Both the position numbers and the translations under genes were made by a program. Source: Ovis canadensis (lineage: Eukaryota; Chordata; Mammalia; Artiodactyla; Bovidae). From it: a DNA stretch of 64,000 nucleotides. The stretch is from assembly GCF_042477335.2 (NCBI RefSeq), contig NC_091251.1, forward strand, positions 34,302,501-34,366,500. Direction: 5' to 3'. The number at the start of each line of letters is the position of its first letter. Within the stretch, counting starts at the first letter, position 1. The notes under the pieces were generated by a model. The model was not told the origin of the DNA. It did not search any database and was given only the letters and a program-made list of their open reading frames with translations. This document shows, one piece after another, positions 1 through 22,280 of the stretch.

Positions 1-7500
<7,500 letters not shown>

Positions 7501-7565
7501 ACACATCCAGGTACTAGAAAAGAAAACCAGAGACAGGCTTGGGAAGGGAGACAGGAGTTGCTTTT

Positions 7566-12058
<4,493 letters not shown>

Positions 12059-12260
12059 GCTGAGGCGCAGGAGCCGGAAGTGGGCGTGGCCTCGTTGGCC
12101 ACGTGCGACGCTGCGCAGGAAGCAGGAAGTCGCCATCTTGAATCTAGTTTTCAAACACGGGCCCCGCCATCTTGGCTCATCGTACGGAAGAGACGGGCAA
12201 AACTGCTTCCAGGGTGTGTTGGGGGAGAGCGGTTGTTCTAAGTATGTGTTCTTAGTGTTG

Positions 12261-12850
12261 GGTACGACTTTGTCGAAGTCGCGTCCTCTCAAACGAAACC
12301 ATTCTGAACTGTTTTCCCACAGCCTTTATCTCCTCGCTGCGGTCACTAATCCATTGAAATTTATTTCAGTTGAGTAACATCCACGTAACCTCTTTCTGTC
12401 TTGTAGCATCACTGTAACATGTTTTCCTCAGCCGGAGTGAAATCTACAGTGTAGGGTTTCAGTTTTCACTCATTTATCAAAGTTGAAGAGCTTACATGTG
12501 AAGAGCACTGTAGTCAGTGTGGAGAGCAAAGCAAAGGTCCCTATTCGGATACAGCGCCAAGTCTAGAGAAAGAGAGAGGACAGTAATCATACACATTCCA
12601 GTAATATTATAGCTGAGATGAGTACTGGGAAGGGAAGTAGGTGTTGCTTGTAAGCATATGAAAACTTGATCTGGAGTATAGTGTCAAAGAAGGCTTTCTA
12701 GAGGAAGCTGAATTGGCACTAAGCTCTGATTCCATTTTTATAAAGCTACCACCGCACATTGTGTAATACCCATGCAAAAGCTTTGTGAGGCAGGTACTAG
12801 TAAGTGGCAAACCCAGATCCCGTGGTTTCTTCCCTCTTTCTTTAGTTTAA
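12261..12850. other. Spacer upstream of MRPL52
   Basis: Unique AT-rich DNA with a faint MIR-like stretch at about 12690-12830 (GTAATACCCATGCAAAAGC...GTACTAGTAAGTGGCAAACCC). No gene seen. Confidence 0.4.
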
Positions 12851-12852
12851 AT

Positions 12853-13383
12853 CACTTACAGACACACTTTTATTGTGCTTTGCAAGTACTGCATTTCGTA
12901 CAAACTGAAGGTTTGTAGCAACATTGCATAGAACATCTTATAACTGCCAGATTTTTCAAAGAGCGTTCATTCACTTCGTGCCTCTGTGTCATGTTTTGGT
13001 AATTCTTGAAGTATTTCAAGCTTTGGCATTACTGTTAAGGGAACTGTGACCAGTGATCTTTAATGTTACACTTGTAATGTGTTTTGACATTTTTTAGCAC
13101 TTTTTCAATTAAAGTGTTTTTTTTTTTTTTAAAAGACATAATGATAGGGAGAGAGTGATGGACGGAGAAGCCTGGAGTGCTGTATGTAGTTCATGGAGTT
13201 GCAACGAGTCGGACACGACTGAACAATAACAACAAACGCTAGTCACACTTAATAGACCATAATGTAGTGTAAATGTAATGTTACATGTCCTGGGAGACTG
13301 AGAAATTCATGTCATTCTCTTTATTGTGGTATTTCTTTTATTATGGTGGTCTGAACCTGAACTATCTTGAGGTATGCCTGTAC
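12853..13383 (+). mobile_element. Tigger1-like DNA transposon remnant (internally deleted), split by a SINE
   Basis: Left part 12853-13146 resembles the 5' end of Tigger1 (TTGTGCTTTGC...TGAAGGTTTGTAGCAAC...CACTTCGTGCCTCTGTGTCA). Right part 13235-13383 resembles the 3' end (CACACTTAATAGACCATAA...ending GAGGTATGCCTGTA). The transposase gene is missing. The BovA fragment at 13147-13234 interrupts it. This is a mammal-wide cut-and-paste element of the pogo/Tc1-mariner class, long inactive. Confidence 0.75.
13147..13234 (+). mobile_element. BovA/BovB 3'-end SINE fragment inside Tigger
   Basis: Contains GTTGCAACGAGTCGGACACGACTGAAC followed by an (AAC)n-type tail. Its flanks continue the Tigger-like sequence without loss, so it is a later insertion. 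Confidence 0.75.
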
Positions 13384-14333
13384 TTACCCTGGGGAAGTAA
13401 TTTATCTTTAATTTCTTCATTGACAAAAAAGCTGAATATATCACATTTATGAAAACATTTTTAAAATGATAACGTAAGTGAAAGTGCTATAAAAATGGTG
13501 AAGCTTTTACAGAAGTGTCCATTACTCTTGTGCTAGGCTAGACACTTAAATACATGCTGACTGGGGAAACCTGAGGGAGTGGTGTAATGGTCTATCTGGA
13601 AGTTTATCATTTCCTTCTGCAAGACTGGGAAGTTTTTCCACAGGAGGTGGCTGTGAACTGCACTTTGAAAGAGGGGAAGGGTGGATCCTGGTTTAAGAAA
13701 CAAAAGGCAGCTGTTTGGATAACAATAAGAATGGTATAGGGAGGGCTGAACTAGAAAAAAGGATGAGAATAAAATAACCTTGGCTATAAGCCAATGGATG
13801 GACCCAAAAACTTAGCAAGGGAAGTAAGAAAATAGAGTACCACTACCATTTTACATTTGTACACTTAATTTTCAGTTATCAAAACTTCTGTATAAATGAT
13901 ATAAGCACTTCTATTTAAAATTTCATAATAAACCTATAAAGTAGAGAATACAGATCAGGAAGCAGTCACTATGGAGATTGCTTGTAATTTTCAGAGATCA
14001 GGAAACTGAACCAAAACGTGGCTGTGGATTTATTTTACAGTTGCAACAATGACGGAGTAACACCTTTCCCAAGCCACCCTCCATGTGTCTTTGGCTGGTT
14101 CTGAGAGGCAGCTGAGGCAGACAGCACTGAAATCCCATTACATAGTTTACAGTTGGAGAATCAAGTAGTAGAAACCAAGGGCTAGAAAAATAAAGTTGGT
14201 GTTAACATTCAAGATTCATAGGAAAGCAGGCTGGTACTACCATCAACACTATATAAAGAAGTTAAACCAGCCTAACTCATACACTATGGGTATAAAATCA
14301 TAGAAAAGGTCACATGCATTAAGGTGAACTGAT
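13384..14333. other. Intergenic, no gene seen
   Basis: AT-rich DNA without clear repeats or coding signals; probably old degraded elements. Confidence 0.4.
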
Positions 14334-14341
14334 AATGTAGA

Positions 14342-15270
14342 TGATAATTTCTCCAAAGACATACGGATAGCTAATAAACACATGAAGAGATGCTCACCAT
14401 CACTCACTAGAGAAATGCAAATCAAAACTACAATGATAAATCATCTCACACTAGACAGAATTGCCATAATCAAAAAATCCACAAACAATAAGTCCTGGAG
14501 AGTGTGTGAAGAAAAGGGAACCCTCCTGCACTGCTGATGGGAATATAAATTAATATAGTCACTATGGAAGACAGTATGGAAGTGCCTTAAAAAACTAGGA
14601 GTAAAACCACCATACGACCCAGCAATACCACTTCTAGGTACGTACCCTGAAGAAACCAAAACTGAAAAAGACACATGTACCCCAATGTTCGTTGCTGCAC
14701 TATTTACAACAGCTAAGACATGGAAACAACCTAGATGTCCTTCGACAGATGAATGGATAAAGAAGTTGTGGTACATATACACAATGGAATATCACTCAGC
14801 CATTAAAAGGAGCACATTTGAGTCAGGTCTAATGAGGTGGATGAACCTAGAACCTATTATACAGAGTGAAGTAGGTCAGAAAGAGAAAAATATCATATAT
14901 TAACACATATATATGACTTCTAGATGGATGGTACTGATGAAATGTCTCAGAGCAGCAACGGAGACACAGACATAGAGAACAGACTTATGGACAAGGGTGG
15001 GGGAAAAGAGGGAGAAGGTGAGATGAATAGAGTAGTATGGAAGAATATACACTAACAGGTGTAACTAGAAAGCCAGTGGGAATTTGTTGTATGGCTCAGG
15101 GAACTCAGACTGGGGCTCTGTAACAACCTAGAGGGGTGGGAATGGGCAGGAGGTGGGAGAGAGATTCAAGAGCGAGGGGGGCATATGTACACCTATGGTT
15201 AATTCATGTTAATGTATGACATAAATCAAATTGTAAAGAAATCACCAGAGATAAATAAATGTTAGAAAAA
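14342..15270 (+). mobile_element. L1 LINE, 5'-truncated 3' end
   Basis: End of ORF2 and 3' UTR of a ruminant L1. The translated ORF2 C-terminus includes [15 protein letters not shown] short A-run precedes the right target-site duplication, AATGTAGA at 14334-14341 and 15271-15278. No long intact frame remains. Confidence 0.85.
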
Positions 15271-15279
15271 AATGTAGAC

Positions 15280-16640
15280 AGTATGAACTCCACATGCAAA
15301 AGTGAACACATGTACTAGTTTAATAGCTGAGGGAGTCGAGGAGCCAGGGCAGGAGGATTTCAGGGCAGGATGGGAAGCTAAATCTGAAAAACTGGGGAAT
15401 GTGGGAGGGGAAAGGTCTTTGGAAGGAAGATAAGTTCAGCCTTTGACGTGGTTAGAGTGATGTGGCAGGGGGATAATCTGTGGGTTGTAAATAGCAGGAA
15501 ATAGGTGTTAGGATTTTGAGAGAGAGAGAAAGAGAACTCTAGGTGCTGACAGCTAACATCAGCAGCATTCTCAGGGACCTTATGGAACACTGTTGCGGGG
15601 GTGGGGGAGGGGTTTGGCACTTGGACAGCACTCCTCAGTGACTTCAACCAGGCTCTAAGCCACAGGAAAGCGGCTTCATCATCCCCTAACTCAAAGTCTT
15701 TCAACCTCTGGACTTCATCTGACAAAAGCTGGAGGTAACAATGGTGAGAAATATCAGGAATTTGAGCTTCATGTCTTTCCCCTTAAAGTCCTTTGCCTCT
15801 CAAGGCCGTCACACCATGGCCTGTATTTGGCATTAACATTTTGTTTAACCACTGATGTTTTTATCGAACACGTTTATTCGTTTATTCAAATATCGTTCTG
15901 TCAGGTCTGTATACAGTAATTTCTGTACAAGTGCACTGAGAATTTTGGTTCTTTTTAAACTGTTGTGATGAATAATGATGACTTTGGAGAAAAAACATAA
16001 GTAAGGCTGACTCTGGGTGGCTAATTCCACCTCATTTTGCAACCTCTTCCCCTTTCAGCATTCGGTGACTAAATTCTAAGACTGAAGAAGAGCGAACTAT
16101 TTAGGAAGTTTCTTGTTTCACACTCCTTCTTAGGACAGCTCAAGAAAGATCTAAATCACTGTCACTCTCTACAAGAACTGTGGGAACTGACGGTCATAAA
16201 CCACCCACTCACACAAGACGTAGCTCTGCATATTATTTCCTTATTGCTTATTTGATTTATTGTAACATATTCCTTTTCTTTTGCCATGGCTGTTAACTCC
16301 TTGCTCATTCAGTATAGGCTAAATTGTGTGTTGAAGCCCCAGCTTCAACATGGGTAAATTATAACCTCAGGGCTACACTTTTTTTTCCTTACCTTGTCCC
16401 TGGGAAGTCTCTTAAACTATGTGCTTTTCCATCAGACAGGTCTTGAAGGTGGGTGGTTCGCTATGAATCTCGGCAGCGAATCTTTGGCTTTAAAATATGC
16501 CAAAGCTGGACTGTCCATAAGGTATACAAAAGGAAATTGTATTATTTACAAGTCATCTTTTAGTTTTAATACGTGGTGAAACATTTCTAGATTCCTTTCC
16601 TTGAATTAGCCCAGCAACTCCCTCTTTTATTGGGTCCAAG
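15280..16640. other. Intergenic, no gene seen
   Basis: Mixed-composition DNA between the L1 and the CpG island. Short open frames have no recognisable similarity. Confidence 0.4.
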
Positions 16641-16669
16641 AAAGGTGCGGTGGGGACTCCAGCCTCTGC

Positions 16670-17850
16670 TCGGACATCTTTGGTTACGTGCTGCCTCCTG
16701 GCGGCGGCTCTACGGCCTGACACCTTCCAGCCGGGTGGAGACCACTTGCTTTAATTTGGGATCTCGAAGCTGACGCAACAGCTTCCCCGAGGGGGCGGAG
16801 AGTTGAGTCGCCCTTCCGGGAGACCCCCTCCCCTGGCTCCTAGGGGGAACGTCTCCCTCCCCTCCCCCACGGGGCTTTGCGGTCCAGAGTCCCTCCGGAC
16901 TTTCAGCCGAGAACGCCTCGGGGCTGGAGGCAGGGTTGCCAGGGTTTGGGGCCCTCGCCCAGACCCTCCTCGGGCCCAAGAGCTCGAGCTGGATTGGGAG
17001 GGAGGGAAGAGGAAGCTGAACGCTCGTGGGGCGGAGGACGCCTCTAAGGGTATCCGCGGTCATTTTCATTTCCCAAGGGCAGCGCAGCTCTGGCTGAGCG
17101 AGGACAGGGCAGGGGAGCGGGTTGCGAGGCCTCTCGGTTCCCAACCTTTGCGATCTTCGACTACACCCACCACAATCCCTCCCACCCCACCCCCCACAAT
17201 CCCTCCCACCCCACCCCCCACTCCCCATCCCCCCCATCCTCTTCTAGCGCCTCCTGCAGCCCGGGGAGGGGCGGGGGCTGCTTGGCCAGGTGGAGGGAAC
17301 CAAGGGGTCCAGGTGAGGTGAGGCCCTGGTGCCCCAGCGCAGAGCCCGCCTCGGCCTCCGCAGCCAGATCTGGGCATCGGGTGCTAACCGAGCTCTCCAG
17401 AGGGCTGTGGGGACGGGCGGTGGCTGGGTCGGGGTTGGGAAGGCGAGACCTTGGGGCTGCAGACACGGAACCGTGGGCCGAAAGAGGGAAGTAACGGGCA
17501 ACGACGGGGACGACGTCAAGGGGCGGGGCCGGCGAGCGAGGCTGGGGGCAGAGTGGGAGACCCGGGCAAAGGTGAGCGCGGCGCGCCGGCCCGGCGGGGG
17601 CGGAGCGGGGGAGGGGGAGGGGCGCGGGGCGCGGCGGGGGCGGGTCTGGGGAAAGAGTTCCCGCTGAAGGGTTTGTGGTTCCACTCTGCTGGAACCCACC
17701 TGCATCTGCGTGAACCTGAGCACTCGCCTCACTCCGCCTTCGTCCCCTCTGCCCTTTCACCGCTTCGCTGACGTCGCGCCTTGTTCTCGCCGCGCCCAGA
17801 CCCGCCACCTGAGCTGGGTGTGGGACAGCAGCACAGAGCTTCCGATCGAT
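16670..17850. promoter_or_regulatory. CpG island, probable 5' region of SLC7A7
   Basis: Very CpG-rich with GC boxes (GGGCGGGGCC at 17521-17530, GGCGGGGGCGG near 17593 and 17633). CRE-like motifs are GACGTCA at 17512-17518 and TGACGTCG at 17769-17776. A good donor, AAAG|GTGAGC, ends a possible exon at 17571. It sits between MRPL52 (transcribed left) and SLC7A7 (transcribed right), so a promoter for a non-coding first exon of SLC7A7 is the simplest reading. Overlapping open frames on both strands are composition artefacts. Confidence 0.55.
17171..17226. repeat. 24-bp tandem repeat
   Basis: Two exact 24-bp units starting CACAATCCCTCCCACCCC at 17171 and 17195, followed by a degenerate C-rich extension, at the upstream side of the CpG island. 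Confidence 0.85.
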
Positions 17851-19428
17851 CGGGAAGGCGCGTTAATGAGGTGCTTTTTGTTTTTGTTTTCCCATTGATG
17901 AAACAGAAAGTCCCTTTCAAATCATTCTAGGCCTTCCAGTAAAACTGAGAAAACTATACTTTTTCCTTCCCTTCAACCCATTACTATCAAAAAGAGTAGA
18001 TACCTTTCAAAGTTGCTTGGGAGCCAGGCCAGCAGCAGCATAGAAGGGCCTGAAGAGCAAGTGCAAGACATTCCCGGAGCTCAACTTGGAAACCAGTCTA
18101 GGAAGAAAGGCATTATTCATCCAGTTATTCTTCCAGCAAACCCTTCTTTGACTGTCCACAGGGACCCTGCGCTGGGGGTACCGGTGAATGAAGAAGCTCT
18201 GGTGGGGCTGCGTGCTAGTGGGGGAAGTGACAACAGACAAACCCCAGGTGGTAGCCAGTGCCTTTGAAGAAAAGTCAGGCATGGTGAAGGGGATGGAGAT
18301 TGGCTGAAGGAAGAAGTTACCCCTTCTGAGACTCCTCAGGGAAGGTCTCTTGAGAGTGGTGTTTAAGCACAGACCTGAATGGAATGAGTGAGAGAAGGAG
18401 CAATATCATGGGGAAGAATGTTCCAGGCCAAGGGAACAGCAAATGCAGACGCCTTGAGATGTCAGGGCTTGTGTAGCAACAGCAAGGGGGGGTCAGCGTG
18501 GCTGGAGTGAGGGGTAGTGGAGGTAGGGGCCAGTGCCAACAGGGGCAGCCTTAGGACTGTCTTCCTAGGATTTCCCTCATTTACAACTTGGACCTGAGTC
18601 CAGGGTGGGATTAAGGGGCAGGCCAGCTGGGCAAGCAGGCTGGGTCTAAAAGGGCACTAAATTATCCTGGAGTAATTCAGACTTTTGGAGCCAATGAGCT
18701 CTGATTTCTGTCTGTTGGTGCACTGTAAGTTGGCTCCCTTCCACTGACAGAATCCTTGACGACTGCTTACCTAGACCACCTGTCTCTAGACTAATTGTGC
18801 AACATGCAGGCACAGGTGTTAATACAAGCTGCCTAAAGGCAGTGACCACAGCTGGAATTCGGAAAATGCTGCACCTCGCTGTGAAGTGCCACTCCCTGAG
18901 ACTTGTGCTATTGTCTACATTCAGAATCATTTGATATGCCCACCAAGAAACTGCCTGCTTCAGAAAACTGCATGTAATGAATTCATGCCTTAAACTCTAC
19001 TCTTGAAAGAATGAGACTTCCAATTTTTATTCCGTCGGTATTCCCCCACTTCTGCTAAGCAAACATTCAACAGATATTTAAATAATCTTGGTTTGAGGGG
19101 GTGCCAACTCATTAGATTGCCCAGGGTGCCAGGGCTTGCTCTGGTCCACTTGCCTGGCTCTTACCTGGGTTGCCACGCATCACCTGAACCGGTTGGGGAC
19201 CTGAGGTGTGAATAAATTTGCTTAGTGTTTGGGTACGCATGTGGCCGTGCCCCCTACAACTGGCCTTCCTTGGCACCTGTTGCCTTATATAGGGATTGAA
19301 GTGGCTGAGGCTTTTGAGATGGGAGCACAGAGTTCTAATGCCCTAACCGTGGATCTTGTGCCCTGCACAGGAGCACGGATAGTATGTGAGTGGGAGTTGA
19401 GCAGGGAATGGAATGAGGGGCTACGGGA
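17851..19428. other. Spacer between CpG island and first coding exon of SLC7A7
   Basis: Mostly unique DNA. The stretch at about 18330-18550 has the look of an old mammalian interspersed repeat (block resembling GTTCCAGGCCAAGGGAACAGC). No coding exon seen. Confidence 0.4.
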
Positions 19429-19441
19429 AAAGGGCATCAAG

Positions 19442-19657
19442 GGGCTTCCCTTGTGGCTCAGTGGTAAAGAATCCACCTGCAGTGCAGGAGACACAGGAGA
19501 CATGGGTTTGATTCCTGGACTGGGAACATCCTCTGGAGGAGGGCATGGCAACCCTCTCCAGTATTCTTGCTTGGAGAATCCAATAGACAGAGGAGCCTGG
19601 TGGACTACAGTCCACGGGGTCACAAAGAGTCTGAAGCCACTGAGCATGCACGCATGC
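19442..19657 (+). mobile_element. Bov-tA SINE
   Basis: Complete tRNA-derived head plus BovA body, ending in GCATGCACGCATGC. Flanked by an exact 13-bp duplication AAAGGGCATCAAG at 19429-19441 and 19658-19670, so it is a fairly young insertion. Confidence 0.92.
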
Positions 19658-19879
19658 AAAGGGCATCAAGAGAGTACCCTAGGTCACTGGGAGAACTTAA
19701 GAACTGAGTAAATGTAGGACAACCAGGTACTTCAGGGACCGAGGCAGGTGGGGGGAGGGACTGAGGCTCTGAGTGGAAAAGGTGCCTGGAGGCAGGCAGC
19801 CGTTGCGGTCCTCAGGGTCTGAACAGGCAGTCCCAGCTTCAACTCTTTCCCTGGCTCCTCCCCACTGCCGGCCAGAGTC

Positions 19880-20057
19880 ACACATGTGTTTTCCTGTTTT
19901 CCGTTTCGGTCCCCGGAGTCACCCTCTGCCTTTTCTGCTCCTCAGAGTCAACAGTTACTGGAGCTTGAGCCTTACCCCTTGTTCCCTTTCCCAGCACTGG
20001 CCCCTCTTCCAGAGTGCTGGTAGCTCCTCCTTGCACTTGCCCAAAGGTCTCAGACAG
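19880..20057 (+). other. Candidate 5' non-coding exon of SLC7A7
   Basis: GC- and pyrimidine-rich sequence ends in a perfect donor CAG|GTAAGT (exon end 20057). It lies on the gene's strand 4.2 kb before the first coding exon, which itself begins with 41 non-coding bases. The 5' limit and use are unknown. Confidence 0.3.
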
Positions 20058-20430
20058 GTAAGTGATGGGCTGGGAGGGACAATGGGCAAGAGGGAAGGTG
20101 CATACCAGAGGAGAATGGAGTGAGTCCTGAAAATTGCTTGTTTCCTAGCCTCAGCCCTCCCCAGTCTCAGCCCTCTGCCCTGAGACTTCAGCCCTATGTT
20201 AGTGGAAGCCATGGTCATTGAAGTAAATACTTTCTTGCTTGTTGCACTTTTTTTTGTTTTTTAAGGGACTATTGTAGTGAAATACAGAAAAACAAATGGA
20301 GAACTGGGGAGGGAGGAGCTGAGCTTCCAGCTTGGGGAGATGGGGGGAATTCAGCTGTAGCAGAGTGTGTCTGTTTTCTGTTTCTATTGTTTGGGGAGCC
20401 AGCCCAGTCCGGCTGGAGCTAGGATGGCAG

Positions 20431-20510
20431 GAGAGAAAGTACCTGGGGGCGAAAGTACCTTCTCACCTTAGAGAGAAAGTATCTGGGGGAGAAAGTACCT
20501 TCTCACCTTA
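20431..20510. repeat. 40-bp tandem duplication with internal 10-mer repeat
   Basis: Units 20431-20470 and 20471-20510 differ at two positions. Each unit holds two copies of a GAAAGTACCT-like word. Confidence 0.9.
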
Positions 20511-21676
20511 ACAACCTGAGCTTGACTGAAGAACTGTATGCTGGTTCCTGGAGGAAGTGTGTTTCGGTTTTGCCATTCACGGGAGGCGTCAGGGCAAGGG
20601 GCTTCACTGGCTGCTGTGCCTGGCACTGCCTGCTTTGAACCCTGCTTCTTGTGTTCCCTGAACCCCTGAATCTGAAACTTCTTCTGTTGGATGAATGTGT
20701 TGTCCTGGAATCTCCACTAGGTCCTCAGAGATGCATGCACCTCAGGAATACTGGTTATCTCCTGAGGTTCTAGACCCTGCAAGATTCTCTTGAAAAGCCT
20801 GGGGTAAGAACAGTTCAGGGCAGGTCATGCTGGTCCCAGGGTGCCTGAATGGTTGGAGGCATTACCCTGAGAGCTGGGGTCTTAGGAAGGAATGTGAACC
20901 ACCAAGGATGTGCCTTCCTGCCCACAGAGCTGGTGCTGGGCAGTAGTTGAGAAAAGATGGGGCATCTTTTCTCTTAAGTCAGCCTCCTCTGTGGAGTTTG
21001 AGCAGGTTTATTGAAGAGTAGGCTAAGAAGAGGATTCTCCTCTTATAGATATAGCATTTCCTGGTGAGACCACTAGGGTGTGCTGTTTGCTGGAATGTGA
21101 GTTTCACCCCCAGTGGGTGATGAAGATTTCACTTTTCAGGTAGGACCAACCAGGAACTAATCCCTGCACACGTCTCTCCCCACTTACTGTCGCAGTTTCG
21201 TCTTCCCTCGTCTCCTTCATCCCTTTCCACTATGTCCCATTAGGACACATGCCCATCCTTGGTGCCAGGGAATTTGATCTTAAAAAGCCTGGCATGATGA
21301 TGTGTTTCCGTGTGTTTTGTTTGCTTTAGAAGTCGGCACCCTAATAGCAGCACTGCCAGGAGGACTTGTAATTGCCACTCATCCCTGCAAAGGGATGAGA
21401 AAAGGAAGAAGCAATTAGGAAGGAGATGGACAGGCTTTGTTGGAGTCTTTAGCCTGGACTTCAGGCTGAAGGATGGCAGAGACTTTCTTTTATTCTAATC
21501 ACATCCTTCTGTAGATAATTCATTAGGGAGCCATCTAAAGTGCTTTCTTGCCTAGGAGGAGGGCTAGAGACTGGGCAGGTCAGAGTGGGTGGGGAGGCTG
21601 AAGAAACAGAGCTTGGGTTGTGTTGGCTAGCCTGCCCACCTACCTTGCTACTTTGGCATCCTGGGAAGTGACTTAG
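20511..21676. other. SLC7A7 upstream/5' intron DNA
   Basis: Unique-looking DNA with no gene or clear repeat. Confidence 0.4.
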
Positions 21677-21775
21677 TGTCTGCCTTATGGGCTGCTGGAG
21701 GAATTAAATGAGATAAGGCATGTAGATGTTTAGCAGTGTTTCTGGCTTAGGTAAGTGCTCAATAAATGACAGTTA
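21677..21775 (+). mobile_element. MIR SINE 3' part (ancient)
   Basis: Degenerate block GGAATTAAATGAGATAAGGCATG...GTAAGTGCTCAATAAATG typical of MIR 3' ends. Confidence 0.6.
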
Positions 21776-21776
21776 C

Positions 21777-21894
21777 GGCAATCTACTCCAGTACTATTGC
21801 CTGGAAAATCCCATGGACAGAGGAGTCTGGTAGGCTACAGTCCATGGGGTCGCAAAGAGTCGGACACTGAGCGACTTCACTTTCACTTTCACTG
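21777..21894 (+). mobile_element. BovA-type SINE
   Basis: BovA monomer with GGTCGCAAAGAGTCGGACACTGAG and a TTTCACTTTCACT end. Confidence 0.85.
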
Positions 21895-22237
21895 TTATAG
21901 AAGCATTTAGCGGGGAGCTGGGAGAAAAGGACAGTCTTCTGGATGGATTTCAAGATGTCTTTGTGAGGGTGGCTTGGGAGACACGTGATCTCTGGGGAGG
22001 CTAACAGCAGAATCAGCTTCCTGGGGAAAAAAAAAGTTTAAAGGACTAGATTGGGGGGAGGTAGGGTGGAGATAAGGCCCCCTGGGGCTTTTTAGATCTT
22101 AGTTCTCTGATAATTAAATAAGGAAAGAGGCTGTGAAAGGTCATGAGAAGGGATAGAAAGACAGTTGCATTTCAAAATGAACACATTTCTATTCGTAAAA
22201 GAAACCAGGAATACCAAATTTATTTTAAGTAGCCTGT

Positions 22238-22280
22238 AAAAAGGGCGTGGCTCAGAGGTTAAAGCGTCTGCCTAAGAAAC
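22238..22280 (+). mobile_element. Bov-tA head fragment
   Basis: Short remnant with the tRNA-like GGCGTGGCTCAGAGGTTAAAG (A-box region) and GCGTCTGCCT. No BovA body follows. Confidence 0.5.

Noticed and set aside
14685-14903. 72-codon open frame
   Set aside because: C-terminal part of L1 ORF2 within the truncated L1, not a host gene.
16710-17808. Several 100-215-codon open frames on both strands in the CpG island
   Set aside because: Mutually overlapping, low-complexity, composition-driven; no domain or splice context.
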